A DNA stretch of 64,000 bases from Bugulina stolonifera (GCA_935421135.1 OW285187.1:7254001-7318000); one strand, 5' to 3'; shown: positions 37,020-48,921, numbered from the stretch's first letter. Program-made: numbers and translations. The notes: generated from the sequence alone by a model not told the origin.

Positions 37020-37917
37020 AAAAATAATGAGAATGTTTACCTCAGAGTGGTACAATATTGTGCCATTTTGGTTTTCCTCAGCCCCACACATAGAGTTTGG
37101 TATCCTAAACTTTATGACCCCACATTACACTGATATAATACCAACACGGTTATGTCAGAGCCGTTCACAATCAACGGCTTTCGGTTATGTTGCGAAATTG
37201 GAAATTGTTGTAGTATGTATGCCACACTGGGGCTTGTTTCCATCGAATAATAATAGTAATAGTAACTATAATAATTAAAAATTCAATACTAATACTAAAA
37301 AGAATAAATTTTGTTTTTGACTTACGTTTTCTATGGATTTATTCATTATTGAATAAACATCGTATTTTAATTTTTAGATATAATAATAATATATTAATAT
37401 CCTGTCCATGAACTAGAGCAGAGCTTCACAGTTACATACATGTACATGTAATAGCTTAAACTTTAAAAATAGATATATAGCTTAGAATTAATACTCTAGA
37501 CTACCGGCTAAGGATTAAAATTACATGGATGAAGCCATACCTTTTGTGTCATTATTGCCATTGTGAAATTAATTTAATATTTTAGTTTAACGTTATAATA
37601 TGTACTTGTAGGCCCTAAATATTTAAATTTCTTACTAGTCACTCATGACTTCTGATTCTTCAAGTGAGTAGTGCCAATACATGTGAGCTGATAAAGGATA
37701 AAGAACAGTATCAACACCTTCTCAGGTGTTATTTAATTAATATTCCTGATTTGCAAATTGTAACTACATGTAAGTTAATAATCACAAAGAAGTGGACTGA
37801 ATTTCAAACCAACGGATTAAATGTGAATATGACTGTTGGAAAGTTTAATAGGATGTTCAGTGTATTCATATGATTTCCACATTGACACATCTATCATATA
37901 TTACCTCTAGAACTGGA

Positions 37918-40900
37918 ATGGCAGAAGCAGCCCCTGTTCAAGTTGAGTGTGGTTTCTGCTTGAGTAAAGGATATGATATGGAAGAGTCTAAACTACTTTC
38001 TTGCTCTCATATACACTGTTTGGGTTGTTTGACTGGTAGCTATGACTTCTATGGGGTTATCAAGTGTCCATATTGCAAGTATGACTCTCTAAGTATTTTG
38101 TTTTATCACACCATCCATGTGCTGAGAAAACTTCCAGCAACTGTAAATTAAATACTTTTATAGCTAGTAAGTGGCTCATCTTTCCAACTCCTCCAAGTCT
38201 AGTTTTCTGGTGACTTCACATCTTCTTCCTATTAAGCTCAGCTCTAGAATAATCCCGCACTCCTGCAACACCTTGGCCTACCCTTGCTTCCTCTCTGCCC
38301 ATTCCTACCTAACCTTGAGCTCGCGCTATTTCCACTAATGCAGAATAGATATCTAAGTATAGTAGTTTTGGCTATCCACTATGTTGCAGTAATATAGCCA
38401 TCACTTCTCTGTCAAGCCCAACGTGAGCTCTGGTCAAATTTCTGTCATTGTTACAATATTATATAAATTCTTTCATTAGAAAAGTGTATGACATAGTCCC
38501 AAATTCTCTACCATCAAAAAACTCTGAGACAGAAGGTACGATCAACTGTGATATATGTGAGGGTAAAGGGTCAAGAAATCAGTCTGCTGTTGTATACTGT
38601 ACAGTTTGTGAAACTAAATACTGTGTCAAACATCAGGAGGTGAGATAACTCCCATTTCTATTCAAGCTTGAATAATCATAAAATTGTTGACTTGGTCTCT
38701 TGTCTTCACAGAATAATATTGCATTGTATAATTAGACTTTGACTGAAATAACAGTACAATAGATGAGATGTTTTCACCAGTAATATTTTTAGCTACCCTT
38801 TTTAGTACCATGATGAAATACAGTCTAAGCATGCCAAGCTATCCATGGACATTTACAGACTTAAAATCAAGAAGCTGGAGCCTGGAGATTGCACTGAACA
38901 GAAAGACTATCGGTATACTATGGTTTGTAAAAGGTGCCACGTTCTTGTCTGTGTACAATGCGTACCAAGCTTGGATACATGCTCTGATGGTAAATATTAT
39001 TCTTGGATATAGTAGAGAATGTGGGATGGGTATATTTTGTAAAACTGTTTTTATCTTGTTTCATATCTAAAGTAATAGAAAAAGTTTTATTATTTCCAGG
39101 TCTAGTCTAAATAACACTGCTATGTTACCTCACTCATCTCCAGGTTCTGCGCACAAACTGGTTAGTCTAGATGAGTTGGTAAATGAGTTATCTAAAGAGG
39201 TGGGCGAGTTAAAACAACAAGTTATTCAGAGAGAAGATGACCTGAGTTCCTTCTTCAAACAAACCTCTAGAATTATATCAGACTTTGATGAAGAGACTGT
39301 TGTCATGGTACAGACATTGCGTAAAACTCGGGACCAGCAGGTATGGAATAGTTTAAATGTTTCCATGATAGAACAAAAGCTGGATGCCAACCCCTGCTAT
39401 GTCCTGTTGTTAGGGTTCTTGAAGCTCCTCTTGTTTGAAATAGTTTCACTAGATTTCATTCTTTAGCTGAAACATAAAAAAGGAAACTACTAAATTTAAT
39501 GTGTTTTTCTATGGGTTTTAGAATATTTTGAATTTTGAATTTGTTTGGTATAACAATATGTGATAAAGGAACATAAAATCTATTGTACAGGTTAAGTAGA
39601 CTGCAGCACCGGTATAACCTCATGGTGGCATTTCATATGATATACTCTATAGTGAGAATTTCCCTCTGAAACAAAAATTATTTGCAATATTTGCATTTGT
39701 AATAAACTGTTGATTTAGCTGACAATACTATCAAAGTGCTCTTTCCATATCCATGTTAGTAGACCACTATAATACATGATATAACTGTATCACATTAGAT
39801 TAAAGACATAGAGTCCAAATACAAATCGGTGGGAGATGAGTTACTAAGGTTAAGGGGAAATACAAAGGATGACATCACCAGGTTTATGGAAGCTTATGTT
39901 GGTGAGAGGTTGTCTGCACTTAACAGACATAGAGAACAGCTGGAAGCCAGGCTGAGACATAGTCATCATGTATGTATTCAATAGTTATTGGCTTAAATTA
40001 CAGGTGATGGTTTGTTTTATTGGTACCATTTCTTGCGAACTTATACAGCAGAGACCAGCTATAGCATTATCCCAGTACTAAAAAATATTTCTATAGGTAT
40101 AAAATTATATTACGGTATTATATTACGATGTAATATATAACAATCGAATATATTATTGAAATCCGTAGGTGGACATTGTGAACAGACATGAAGAGTCTCT
40201 ACGTAGAGTCAAAGACTTGATATCATGTGATCTACCTACTTTAGAACTTCCCAGAATGACAAGCCTTCAGGTTAAAGGTTGGTATTATTCAGTGCTGCAT
40301 AGTATACCAAAGTGAGGGAGAAGGGGTGCTAGTCACTGATAGCTCTAGTTACCTTATACATACAAGCCCATACTGTTTCAGATCCAAAGAGAGAGATAGA
40401 AGTGGCACTGAATTCTACAAAGTCTGCTGTCATCAGCTTAACGGAGGGACTAGTTACCTATGACTATCTTCCATCATCAATGAAGTTAGTCAAAGTGGTG
40501 AAGACAAGTTCACACTGTTATTCTGTTGACCAGCATGACAGTCTTGGTTATGTGGGGTTGGAAAACAGTGTTGTTTTAATAGATAAGAATCACACAGTCT
40601 CTTCATTTACTGCTACTTCAAATATAGTGGAGTGTGTGAGAGTTTATCAGGACAGAGTATATACCTTGATATATTATGGTAACTCTAAGCATACCATCAA
40701 TGTGCATGATCTTTCTGGAGAACAACTCACTAGCTGGACTCATAACGATGCGAACAGTTTTTTGGTAAAGTTTGTCATCCATGACGGGAATATTATAATC
40801 CCCAATCGGAAGAAGAAGAGGCTCACCATATATTCTCTGGAAGGGCAGCTTATAAAACAGATTTCCTGTCCTCAGCTCCCTAGCAATACAATGGCAATGT

Positions 40901-41359
40901 GTGGTGCTGACCATCGGTCAGTTGTTTTGTGTGATTATGAATCCTCCAGAGTAGTAAAGGTGGACACGGACAGTGGTGATGTCATCTGGACCTGTTCTGG
41001 TGTTACTAAACCCCTTGGGGTTATCAAGAGTCATAAAAGTGAACATATTCTAGTAGCATCTGGATACAGTACCACTACTACAATCTACATTCTAGATATC
41101 ACCACTGGTGAGTGTAACTCACAATTAGTGAACTGCTGTTATGGGGTCACCTAGAACAATCAGTCTATAAATTGAGGTTGTGTCCTTCAATGCTTCAATT
41201 TGAATATGTTGATTTTATTCAATAGGGCAAGTTCTCGCAATAGTTCGAGATTCAGCTGAGAGAGAGAAGTCGTATGCTGCTGACCTCCATGTGGTGGGAA
41301 GGACTTTGGTGGTCACTAGAACTCATGCTCATGAATTACTGTACTATAAGCTGGAGTAA
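37918..41359 (+). CDS. TRIM-like RING/B-box/coiled-coil/beta-propeller protein, copy C
   Basis: Paralogue of copy A, 613 residues and the most compact gene of the four, with no obvious intronic transposon. Exons: 37918-38078, 38480-38639, 38806-38989, 39144-39340, 39799-39969, 40169-40277, 40382-41107, 41226-41359. All eight RING ligands are present. Two non-ligand cysteines of copy A (19 and 42) are tyrosine. In B-box2 the histidine of the CxxH pair (His139 in A) is glutamine (CTEQ). The propeller has one extra codon relative to A and D. A candidate AATAAA lies at 42232-42237. It is likely functional as an E3 ligase with a modified B-box2; that is inference from intact frames. Confidence 0.87.
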
Positions 41360-43128
41360 ATTGGTGCCTTACGCCGGTTTTCTATCAACTAAGCTTACTT
41401 GACCAGCTTGTGAAATCACTTCCTGTCTATCAAACCAGCTTCATACATTGTAGAATATAGTGTGCTGGTCATTCATAGTTCACACATGAATGACCAGAAG
41501 GGAGTACATAATGCTACCAGCTGGTGTAGACTTATGTCCATGGACTAAGAGTAATCTGCAGACTGACTTAGTCAGTAATTCCTTCCACTTATGTAAAAGT
41601 ATGTAGATAAAACATAATATGAAGAGGTGATAAGTGTATATGTACATGTATAATATTATAGTGTTACTGACCATTACTGGTATTTGTTATATACCTCTTC
41701 AATTACAATATTCATACAAAAATAATTTCTTTGCTAAAAATACATCATCATACATTTTCTTCAATTTGTAAATAATCAAAATAGTGAAATAGCTGCGCCT
41801 ACCTTCCTGCTACCTGACCAAGTATGGGTGGACAGCATCACATATTCCAGCACAGATTGAAAATATTTGTAACAAATGTATGTCAGAGAAGTCTGTGCTG
41901 GAATACGTAATTCCATACTTATCTCTCATACATGTACATTTGTTACAAATGACTAGAATATTTTTAATAATTTTGCCAGCTGGAATGAGGTTTGGGCACT
42001 AAAACTATGCAAACTAGAACTGTGCTTTGAATCATGTTATACCATAAAGATAATTTTTTACCAAGAAGCAAAACTTCTTTTTTAATGCTTAATGCTTATG
42101 CAGTGCAGAGTTTTTTATGTCTTAACCATTTTTATATTTTTTGTATTATGCATTCCAATGATACATGTACATATATATGTTGTTGTAAATAATATAAATA
42201 ATATATATATATAATTATATATATTGTCATAAATAAATCTATACCTGGCACAAACAGAAAAACATCAAAAAGTTCTATTAAACCACAGATGTTCCAACAT
42301 CATTAAAATAAATACAATGCACTACAGTATATGCTTGATTAAAGAGCTTATTTTTGATAAACTGATTTTCAACACATACCATGATTGTTATATCAGTAGC
42401 CTTCAACTAAGGTACCTAAGACTGCATTCTGTTCTTATACTTCCATTCTGCACAAATATAGTGCATTTGTCTATAAAACCCTAGAACATCAGTGACAACA
42501 TACTTAAATTAAGAGGAAACTCTAATTTCATTACTCCAAACGAGAAAACAGCTTCTAAGTTGCGCCGACGATATACCCCCATTAATGAGTTAATATTTTT
42601 GTAGTAACTAATTAACCTGCATACAAACTAAAAAACTGGTTACAATAAAGGACCTTTTTATTGCATGGAAATGGAAGTGAACTCATTCTGTAGTATTTAC
42701 ATGTATTTTCACTACTCTTCATTTGATGGTAATGAACAATGAGTGGGGCTAATCTATTTCATACAAACGCAACTTATAATGTCTCGTGTGCCTTCTTGAG
42801 AGCAGTCAAAGTTACATGTAGAAATGGCATCTTTTAAACCCTACAATATAATCGGTGTTTAACAAATTTCTCCACTTGAGATTTGACAAAACTGGTATGT
42901 TGCTCCAGCCTTGACTCTAACACTAACAATAAATGTGTGCAACATGAACAATTTTTCTAATAGAAAACATTGTAATGACCACTAAACAATGATGAGGTTT
43001 TATTGTCATCTGTTTCATGAAAAAACAAAACATCAAGGGGCATTTAAAGGTTGTGTACTATTAGTCAAGTAAAAAAATGTACACCACAAAGCCCTACAAA
43101 ACCAGGACTTTGACATTACATGTGTGGG
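41360..43128. other. Spacer downstream of TRIM-like copy C
   Basis: No gene is seen. Inverted repeats around AATATTTGTAACAAATGTATG (about 41869) and CATTTGTTACAAATG (about 41937) may be a small MITE. The paralogous spacer motif ATCAGTAGCC...CAACTAAGG lies near 42393. Confidence 0.4.
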
Positions 43129-43204
43129 CGTTACCAACTTCTTTGTGGGAAATTCCCAACTCTCCAATAATGCTGTTTGCGCGTGCGTAAAATGTACCGG
43201 AAAC
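43129..43204 (+). promoter_or_regulatory. Candidate promoter block of TRIM-like gene D, stranded by insertions
   Basis: GCGTTACCAACTTC is followed by GGGAAATTCC (43147-43156, perfect kappa-B-like), GCGCGTGC (about 43180-43187) and CCGGAAAC (43197-43204). It is separated from the copy D start codon by 8.1 kb that includes a 4.8-kb gypsy element, a LINE and an LTR-like repeat. Copy D may therefore use this promoter across a very long 5' intron, or another one. Confidence 0.45.
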
Positions 43205-44085
43205 GGCCCAAGACAAATCAAAACCGCCCATTGAAATGTACAGTATACAATATAATAATGTTCATGTATTGTACATTTACAGTGTACATGATGCATATCC
43301 AAAGTTACTATTACTAGATACTAGATAATTATAAATGCTAGCAAATTTGGTATATCTAGCTAGCCTTTATGTCCACCACACATTTCCTCAATAAATATTC
43401 AAATTTGCTTATCAATGAATATGGCATTGTTATAAACTAAGAGACTGTGACTGTACTCTAGTATTATATTATTCCTATTGGCTCTTGTCATAAACAATTA
43501 CAATAATTCTTGCCTCCCTTTTTTTTCTCTTTGTTTATTTATTTATTCTCTCCTATAAATTGTATATATTGAATATATTATAATAATATATATTTATTTG
43601 TGGTCAACAAGTTACCTTTAACAAATGTTAGCTATAAACTTTTAGAAAACCCAATAAATTTAAATGTAAATTATGTATTACCACATAACATTGGTGTTGT
43701 TTGTTCCTATCGAATCCAAAAAATGCAAATAGTTTGATAGTTCAATTTTGATTTTGGTTTCAATAAAAAAGAAGAATAACAATAATAACAATGCACGTAA
43801 AAGTAAGAGTAGAATTGATTGAATTTTAATTTGTTATAAAATTTATGAATAAAATAAACAATATCATATGAATCAATATACATGTAGACATAGATAATAG
43901 CGACAGAAATAAAATATTGTGTTAATTTTATCTATGTTCTTACCTCAATCCTTACCTTAATTATTTTAGAACATTCGTATATTCCCATGGGTGGTATAAA
44001 AGCCGAGTGCCTCTTTTGTTGAGACATCTGTTTAGTACAGTGGTATTTACAGAATTCTAGCATGTAGCTATTATGTGATTAATTT
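43205..44085. other. AT-rich flank left of the gypsy element
   Basis: No gene is seen. The sequence is AT-rich with poly-A/T and TATA-type runs (43550-43600). The last bases, AATTT (44081-44085), are the left target-site duplication of the gypsy element. Confidence 0.4.
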
Positions 44086-44267
44086 TGTAATGTCTGTACT
44101 CACAAGTTTAATATATCCTTCCTCTGTACTGTTAGTCTGTCTCCTCTACCTCTCTCATTCCTTCTCAACCATAAAGTGTCCCCTTCTTAAGTCTCCAGCT
44201 ATCTCTCAGCTATCTCCAAGCTATCCTTATAATCTTACCTATCCCCTTAGCCTTAGCTCCCAATACA
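44086..44267 (-). repeat. 3' LTR of the gypsy element
   Basis: 182-bp terminal repeat on the minus strand. It reads as identical to the copy at 48740-48921. The polypurine tract adjoins it internally at about 44268-44290. Confidence 0.95.
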
Positions 44268-44396
44268 TTCCCCTTTCTTTTTTCCCTTTTCTGTTGTCTC
44301 AGCAAGTTACCTAGTGCTTATGTATGCTTTGCATTCCGGTGACTACCTTTGCCTACCCCCGCCTCTTTATTCTTCTTTCCTTAGCCCCGTACCCAT

Positions 44397-47300
44397 TTAT
44401 TTATATACTACGTAGTCTCTGTACTTAGGGTTGGGCCTACTCACCCTCCCTGATCTTGTCACTACTCCGGCCTGTCTCTGCTCTCTTGGTTCATTTTGTC
44501 TGTCTGTCCCTTGAGCAACTTCATGTCCTTCTGCTATGGACTTACCCCTGATCCTAACATCCTGTTCTGGTTCTATATTAACTTCTTCCCCTTCCTGGTT
44601 TTCCTCTCCTCCTAAATCACTTTCTGTTTCAGAGTCACCTTCTGTCTCACTGTCACTTACTGGCATTAGTACCAAGTGTTTTCTATTTCTCCTAACAACT
44701 GCTCCATCTACTCGCACTAAATAACTGTCCGGTTCCTCGGCCCTGCCAATTACCCTAGCCTCCCGTCCATAATCCTGATTAGAAGTTTTTACCCAGACTT
44801 TATCACCTACTGCCAACTCACCCAAGTGTCTTACCCTCCTCCTATCATTATAATTTGCCTCCATCCTCAGTTTCAGTCCCTTATCTTTAGCTCTAAACTT
44901 CTCATGGTCGACTTCCCTCTGGGCTATCCTTGACAGACCCACCCTTATCGACCTTCCAAACAGCAATTGGGCTGGACTATAACCCGACTCCAACGGTGTG
45001 TCCCTATACACAGCCAATGCTCCTACCCTGTCCTGGTTTTTTCTCCACAGCCCCTTAACAGTTTGCACCGCCCTTTCCGCTGCCCCATTGCTCTGTGGAT
45101 ATAGCGGACTACTGGTTTCATGCGCAATTCCCACTTGCTCTGTATAACCCCTAAACTCCCTAGAGCTAAAACAGGGGCCATTGTCTGTCCTTAGCCGTAT
45201 TGGATGCCCAAACCTAGCAAACATTATCTTTAACTTTTCAATTACCTCTCCCGCAGTTTGCCCCCCTATTCCCATTACCTCAATCCATCTGGAATAATAA
45301 TCGACTACCACTATAAAGTTTACCCCTTCAAACTGAAACAGGTCTGCTCCCAATTCCTCCCATGGTCCCCCTGGTAATCCTGATACCCTTAGCGGTTGGT
45401 TAACCAACTTCCTATTCTTTGCACATATTTCACATTTTTTCACTTTCTCCCTTATCTCTGGTATTATCCCTGGCCACCACACTGACTCTGAGGCCCTCCT
45501 CTTGCACTTTTCCTCCCCTTGGTGACCCTCATGTATCTTATCTAAGGTTTTACTCCTCTCTCCCCTGGGTATGACTATCTGATCACCTTTTAATATTAAC
45601 CCATTGTACTGTGATAGGGCTTCACGAACCAAGAAAAACTGTTTTACTTCCCCCCTCATACTGTGACTCTTAGGCCACCCCTCTCCCATGTACTTCATTA
45701 CCTCTTGTAATGTTTGGTCCCTTTGTGTCTCAACTCTCAAGTCCTCTAGTTCCTTACCTAGTAAAGCAGTACCCTCCACTAAATACCTAATGTGAGCCGT
45801 GGTTCGGAGTTCTAGTTTTCTGTCCCGTTCAGAAAACCCCCCTACCGGTTTTCTAGATAAGCAGTCGGCTATGTACATTTTACTACCCGGTGTGTGTATC
45901 ACCCTATATTGGAACCTCATCATCCTTAGTTTGAACCGTTGAACCCGCAATGGCAGCTGCGCCAGATCAGCTTCCCCTAGTAATTCTACCAATGACCTAT
46001 GATCTGTTTCAAGTAGAAATTCCCTACCCACCAGGTAATATTCAAACTTTTCACAAGCCCACACCAATGCTAAAGCCTCTTTCTCTATCTGAGCATATCT
46101 ACCCTCCGTATCAGACATCGCCCTTGATGCGTATGCTATTGGCTTCCATGAACCATCTTCCCACTGCAGTAATGCTCCCCCCAACCCAAATGAGCTGGCG
46201 TCAGCTGTTACTTTTGTCTTTTTGTTTAGGTCAAATTTTGCTAATACTGGGGCCTCTGCCACATGCTCCTTAATTCCCTGGAAAGCTTTCTGTTGTGCCT
46301 CTCCCCACACAAAGCTATTTCTCTTTTTCAACAACTCCCTCAGTGGTTTTGATAATTCTGACAGCCTATCACTGAATCTCCCCAAGTACCCTACCATCCC
46401 CAGAAAGCTTTTCACCTCTTTGACATTTTTCGGCTGTGGTAGCCGGTGTATTGCCTCTACTTTTTCTGGGTCTGCATGTATTCCCATCCCATCTATTATG
46501 TGTCCCAGAAATTTCACTTTCTCCACCCCAAACTCACATTTTTCCTTATTAAGTGTTATTCCCGCCTCTCTTAGCCTACTCAGTACTGCCCTAAGCCTTT
46601 CATCGTGTTCCCTAGCATCTTTACCATGAACCAAAATGTCATCCATCTGACATATCACACCTTGCAACCCCTCCAATACCCTCAATACCTGTCGCTGGTA
46701 AAACTCTGGTGCCGACGATATCCCAAATGGCAGCCTATTAAAGTAATATCTCCCAAAGGGTGTTATGAATGTTGTTAGTTCCCTCGATCTCCCATCTAAC
46801 TCAGTTTGCCAGAACCCTGAATTGGCATCCATTTTACTAAAAACCCTTGATTTGGCTAATTTTGCTAATGTCACATCTGTGTTGGGCAATGGGAACACTT
46901 CTCTTCTCACATGTTTATTTAGCTGTGACAGGTCCACACACAACCTAACCTTCCCATTTTTCTTTGGGGCGCAAACTAACCCTGCACACCAATCTGTTGG
47001 CCTGTCTACTTGAGTAATAACTCCCTCCTTTACCATTCTCTGTAGTTCTGCCTTAACCTGTTCCTCTAGTCCTGCCGCCACCTTGCGTGGGACATCCAAA
47101 CGAAATGGTCTTGCCCCTTCTTTCAAATCAATTTTATATTTTACCGGCATCTTACCCAAGCCCTTAAAAAGTGATGGGAATCCTTTTTCGACATCCCTCA
47201 GTGTGATCCTATTCACTTCTGCTAGCAAATTCAACTTCCTAATTTCCTTCCTACCGACTAGGTTCCTGGTAGCCCCTTCGATAACGTAAACCTTTGTTTT

Positions 47301-47552
47301 AACTGCCCTACCCCCATTTCTCAATTCTACTTCTACCTCTCCCACCACCTTCAACCTATTATTTCCTGCTCCCCTCACTTTCTTCTTTGAATTCTCTAGC
47401 CTCAACCCTAAACTTTTCGCTGACCCTATTGTTAGTACAGATATGTCAGCACCTGTGTCATCCAAAAACCTTATTATTTTTCCATTTACCTGTAAATCAT
47501 GTTCAAATTCATCATCGTCCTTAATATCAGTCCCACATTTTCCCACGAATAG
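44397..47552 (-). CDS. pol: Gypsy pol: protease, reverse transcriptase, RNase H, integrase
   Basis: An uninterrupted frame of about 1,050 codons in the same reading frame as gag, starting directly after the gag TGA. Order of domains: aspartic protease (DTGA about 30 residues in), reverse transcriptase (LPFGISSAPEFYQR and MDD), RNase H (TADASSFGLGGALL), integrase HHCC zinc finger (HEGHQGEEKC ... CEICAKN) and integrase DDE core (LRTDNGP and PQSNGAAERA). An acidic tail of unknown role follows. There is no ATG near the start (the first candidate initiator is GTG at 47546), which supports expression as a gag-pol readthrough product. All catalytic motifs look intact, so the element may be mobile. 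Confidence 0.93.
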   Translation of the reverse strand, partial: LFVGKCGTDIKDDDEFEHDLQVNGKIIRFLDDTGADISVLTIGSAKSLGLRLENSKKKVRGAGNNRLKVVGEVEVELRNGGRAVKTKVYVIEGATRNLVGRKEIRKLNLLAEVNRITLRDVEKGFPSLFKGLGKMPVKYKIDLKEGARPFRLDVPRKVAAGLEEQVKAELQRMVKEGVITQVDRPTDWCAGLVCAPKKNGKVRLCVDLSQLNKHVRREVFPLPNTDVTLAKLAKSRVFSKMDANSGFWQTELDGRSRELTTFITPFGRYYFNRLPFGISSAPEFYQRQVLRVLEGLQGVICQMDDILVHGKDAREHDERLRAVLSRLREAGITLNKEKCEFGVEKVKFLGHIIDGMGIHADPEKVEAIHRLPQPKNVKEVKSFLGMVGYLGRFSDRLSELSKPLRELLKKRNSFVWGEAQQKAFQGIKEHVAEAPVLAKFDLNKKTKVTADASSFGLGGALLQWEDGSWKPIAYASRAMSDTEGRYAQIEKEALALVWACEKFEYYLVGREFLLETDHRSLVELLGEADLAQLPLRVQRFKLRMMRFQYRVIHTPGSKMYIADCLSRKPVGGFSERDRKLELRTTAHIRYLVEGTALLGKELEDLRVETQRDQTLQEVMKYMGEGWPKSHSMRGEVKQFFLVREALSQYNGLILKGDQIVIPRGERSKTLDKIHEGHQGEEKCKRRASESVWWPGIIPEIREKVKKCEICAKNRKLVNQPLRVSGLPGGPWEELGADLFQFEGVNFIVVVDYYSRWIEVMGIGGQTAGEVIEKLKIMFARFGHPIRLRTDNGPCFSSREFRGYTEQVGIAHETSSPLYPQSNGAAERAVQTVKGLWRKNQDRVGALAVYRDTPLESGYSPAQLLFGRSIRVGLSRIAQREVDHEKFRAKDKGLKLRMEANYNDRRRVRHLGELAVGDKVWVKTSNQDYGREARVIGRAEEPDSYLVRVDGAVVRRNRKHLVLMPVSDSETEGDSETESDLGGEENQEGEEVNIEPEQDVRIRGKSIAEGHEVAQGTDRQNEPREQRQAGVVTRSGRVSRPNPKYRDYVVYK

Positions 47553-48575
47553 TCATACCGAGTCTGAATCACTGTCCTCTTCCCTTACTTCCCTAGCCCT
47601 GGGGATTTTTGAAGGACATTCCCGTGACATGTGCCCTTTGCCCTCGCACTTGTAGCATCTTAACTCCCTTCCTGGAGACCCCATATATTTTGTTTTATCC
47701 TGCTCCTGCTTAGTTGTCTGAGATTCCCTGCATTCTCTAGCGTAATGTCCTCTACCCCCACATTTGAAACAGGCATCGTTCCCCTTTTTTCTACATTCCC
47801 TAGTGAAGTGCCCTAGCTTCCCACAATTGTAGCATGTCATGTCCGGACTCCTTTTTGGGCTAACCCTCCTAAAGGGTTGTCTTTGTGGTCTAGGTGGAGA
47901 GCTTGCTTGGTGTCTCTCGTCCTCTCTGCGCCTAAGCCCTTGTCCCTCCCTATGAATGCCTACCCACTCCTCTGGATCACTTTGGCTCGTACCCGGATTC
48001 CTCATGTAATCCGCATTCTTCATGGCTGTTTCAATGTCCTTTCCTAGCTTTATCATTGCCCCATAGTCTATTCCCCCATCCCCTTTGGCCATTTCATTCA
48101 ACACTTGTACCCTAACTGCGTCGTTTGTGGTCCCCGCTAAAGCCCTATGCAGAATTAATTTATTTTCTAGTGCCCCTAGCTCGCACCCTTTAGCTATCGT
48201 ATTAAGCCTAGCGATGTACCCTGTGAAATCCTCATCCTCTCTCTGCCTACAGGTGAAAAAGCTGTCCATGTTCCTAACCGCATGCCCCTTCCCCTTAAAG
48301 TGTTCATCAAATCGTTGTTTGATGTCTGTGTACCTTACTTCATTAACCGCTATATTCCATTCATTGTATATCTCAAACCCCTGTTCCCCTAATCTATCAA
48401 GTAGCATACAGCCCTTCTTGTGTTCTATTATAGCTACCTTGGCTGGTTCATCTGCTGCCCCAGTTGTCTTGAAGTCATGAAATGCCATTTGTATCTCAAA
48501 ACGTTTGATAAACTTCTGCCAATCCTCTACTGATAACCCATCCCTTGCACTATGTTTATTTCCTCTTGTAGCCAT
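47553..48575 (-). CDS. gag: Gypsy gag with three CCHC zinc knuckles
   Basis: 340 residues from an ATG at 48575. The N-terminal half is capsid-like. The C-terminal part has three CCHC nucleic-acid-binding knuckles (CYNCGKLGHFTREC, CFKCGGRGHYAREC, CYKCEGKGHMSREC) and ends in an acidic serine-rich tail. The stop is TGA (plus-strand 47553-47555), followed by CTA, and the pol frame continues in phase with no further stop. Confidence 0.92.
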   Translation of the reverse strand: MATRGNKHSARDGLSVEDWQKFIKRFEIQMAFHDFKTTGAADEPAKVAIIEHKKGCMLLDRLGEQGFEIYNEWNIAVNEVRYTDIKQRFDEHFKGKGHAVRNMDSFFTCRQREDEDFTGYIARLNTIAKGCELGALENKLILHRALAGTTNDAVRVQVLNEMAKGDGGIDYGAMIKLGKDIETAMKNADYMRNPGTSQSDPEEWVGIHREGQGLRRREDERHQASSPPRPQRQPFRRVSPKRSPDMTCYNCGKLGHFTRECRKKGNDACFKCGGRGHYARECRESQTTKQEQDKTKYMGSPGRELRCYKCEGKGHMSRECPSKIPRAREVREEDSDSDSV

Positions 48576-48739
48576 GTTTATATTACCTGAACTTAACCCT
48601 TTACTTTAATTTGAATTAAACACTGGAAAAATTTCCTATCAGGCCTATGACTTGTCTAGGTACAGATCTATAACTTACCCCACCTTTCTGTGTTCTACTG
48701 TAACCAGTGTATTATCCAATGATCCCACTTCTGACACCA

Positions 48740-48921
48740 TGTAATGTCTGTACTCACAAGTTTAATATATCCTTCCTCTGTACTGTTAGTCTGTCTCCTC
48801 TACCTCTCTCATTCCTTCTCAACCATAAAGTGTCCCCTTCTTAAGTCTCCAGCTATCTCTCAGCTATCTCCAAGCTATCCTTATAATCTTACCTATCCCC
48901 TTAGCCTTAGCTCCCAATACA
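48740..48921 (-). repeat. 5' LTR of the gypsy element
   Basis: 182-bp terminal repeat. The primer-binding site starts immediately inside it at 48739 on the minus strand. Confidence 0.95.

Larger units (their letters stand above)
44086..48921 (-). mobile_element. Full-length Ty3/gypsy LTR retrotransposon, probably Mag/SURL lineage
   Basis: The element is 4,836 bp on the minus strand. Two 182-bp LTRs (44086-44267 and 48740-48921) read as identical base for base, start TG and end CA, and are flanked by a 5-bp duplication AATTT (44081-44085 and 48922-48926). The primer-binding site follows the 5' LTR directly (TGGTGTCAGAAGTGGGATC, minus strand). A purine tract (AAAAGGGAAAAAAGAAAGGG type) lies just before the 3' LTR. 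gag and pol are open. The RT core reads MDD within 'VICQMDDILVHG', the form I associate with the Mag/SURL lineage. Identical LTRs imply a very recent insertion. It landed in the 3' tail of an older LINE, between the promoter block and the coding exons of TRIM-like copy D. Confidence 0.95.

Noticed and set aside
44397..47552. Endogenous retrovirus with an envelope gene
   Set aside because: After integrase only a short acidic tail remains before the 3' LTR. There is no room for or trace of an env gene.
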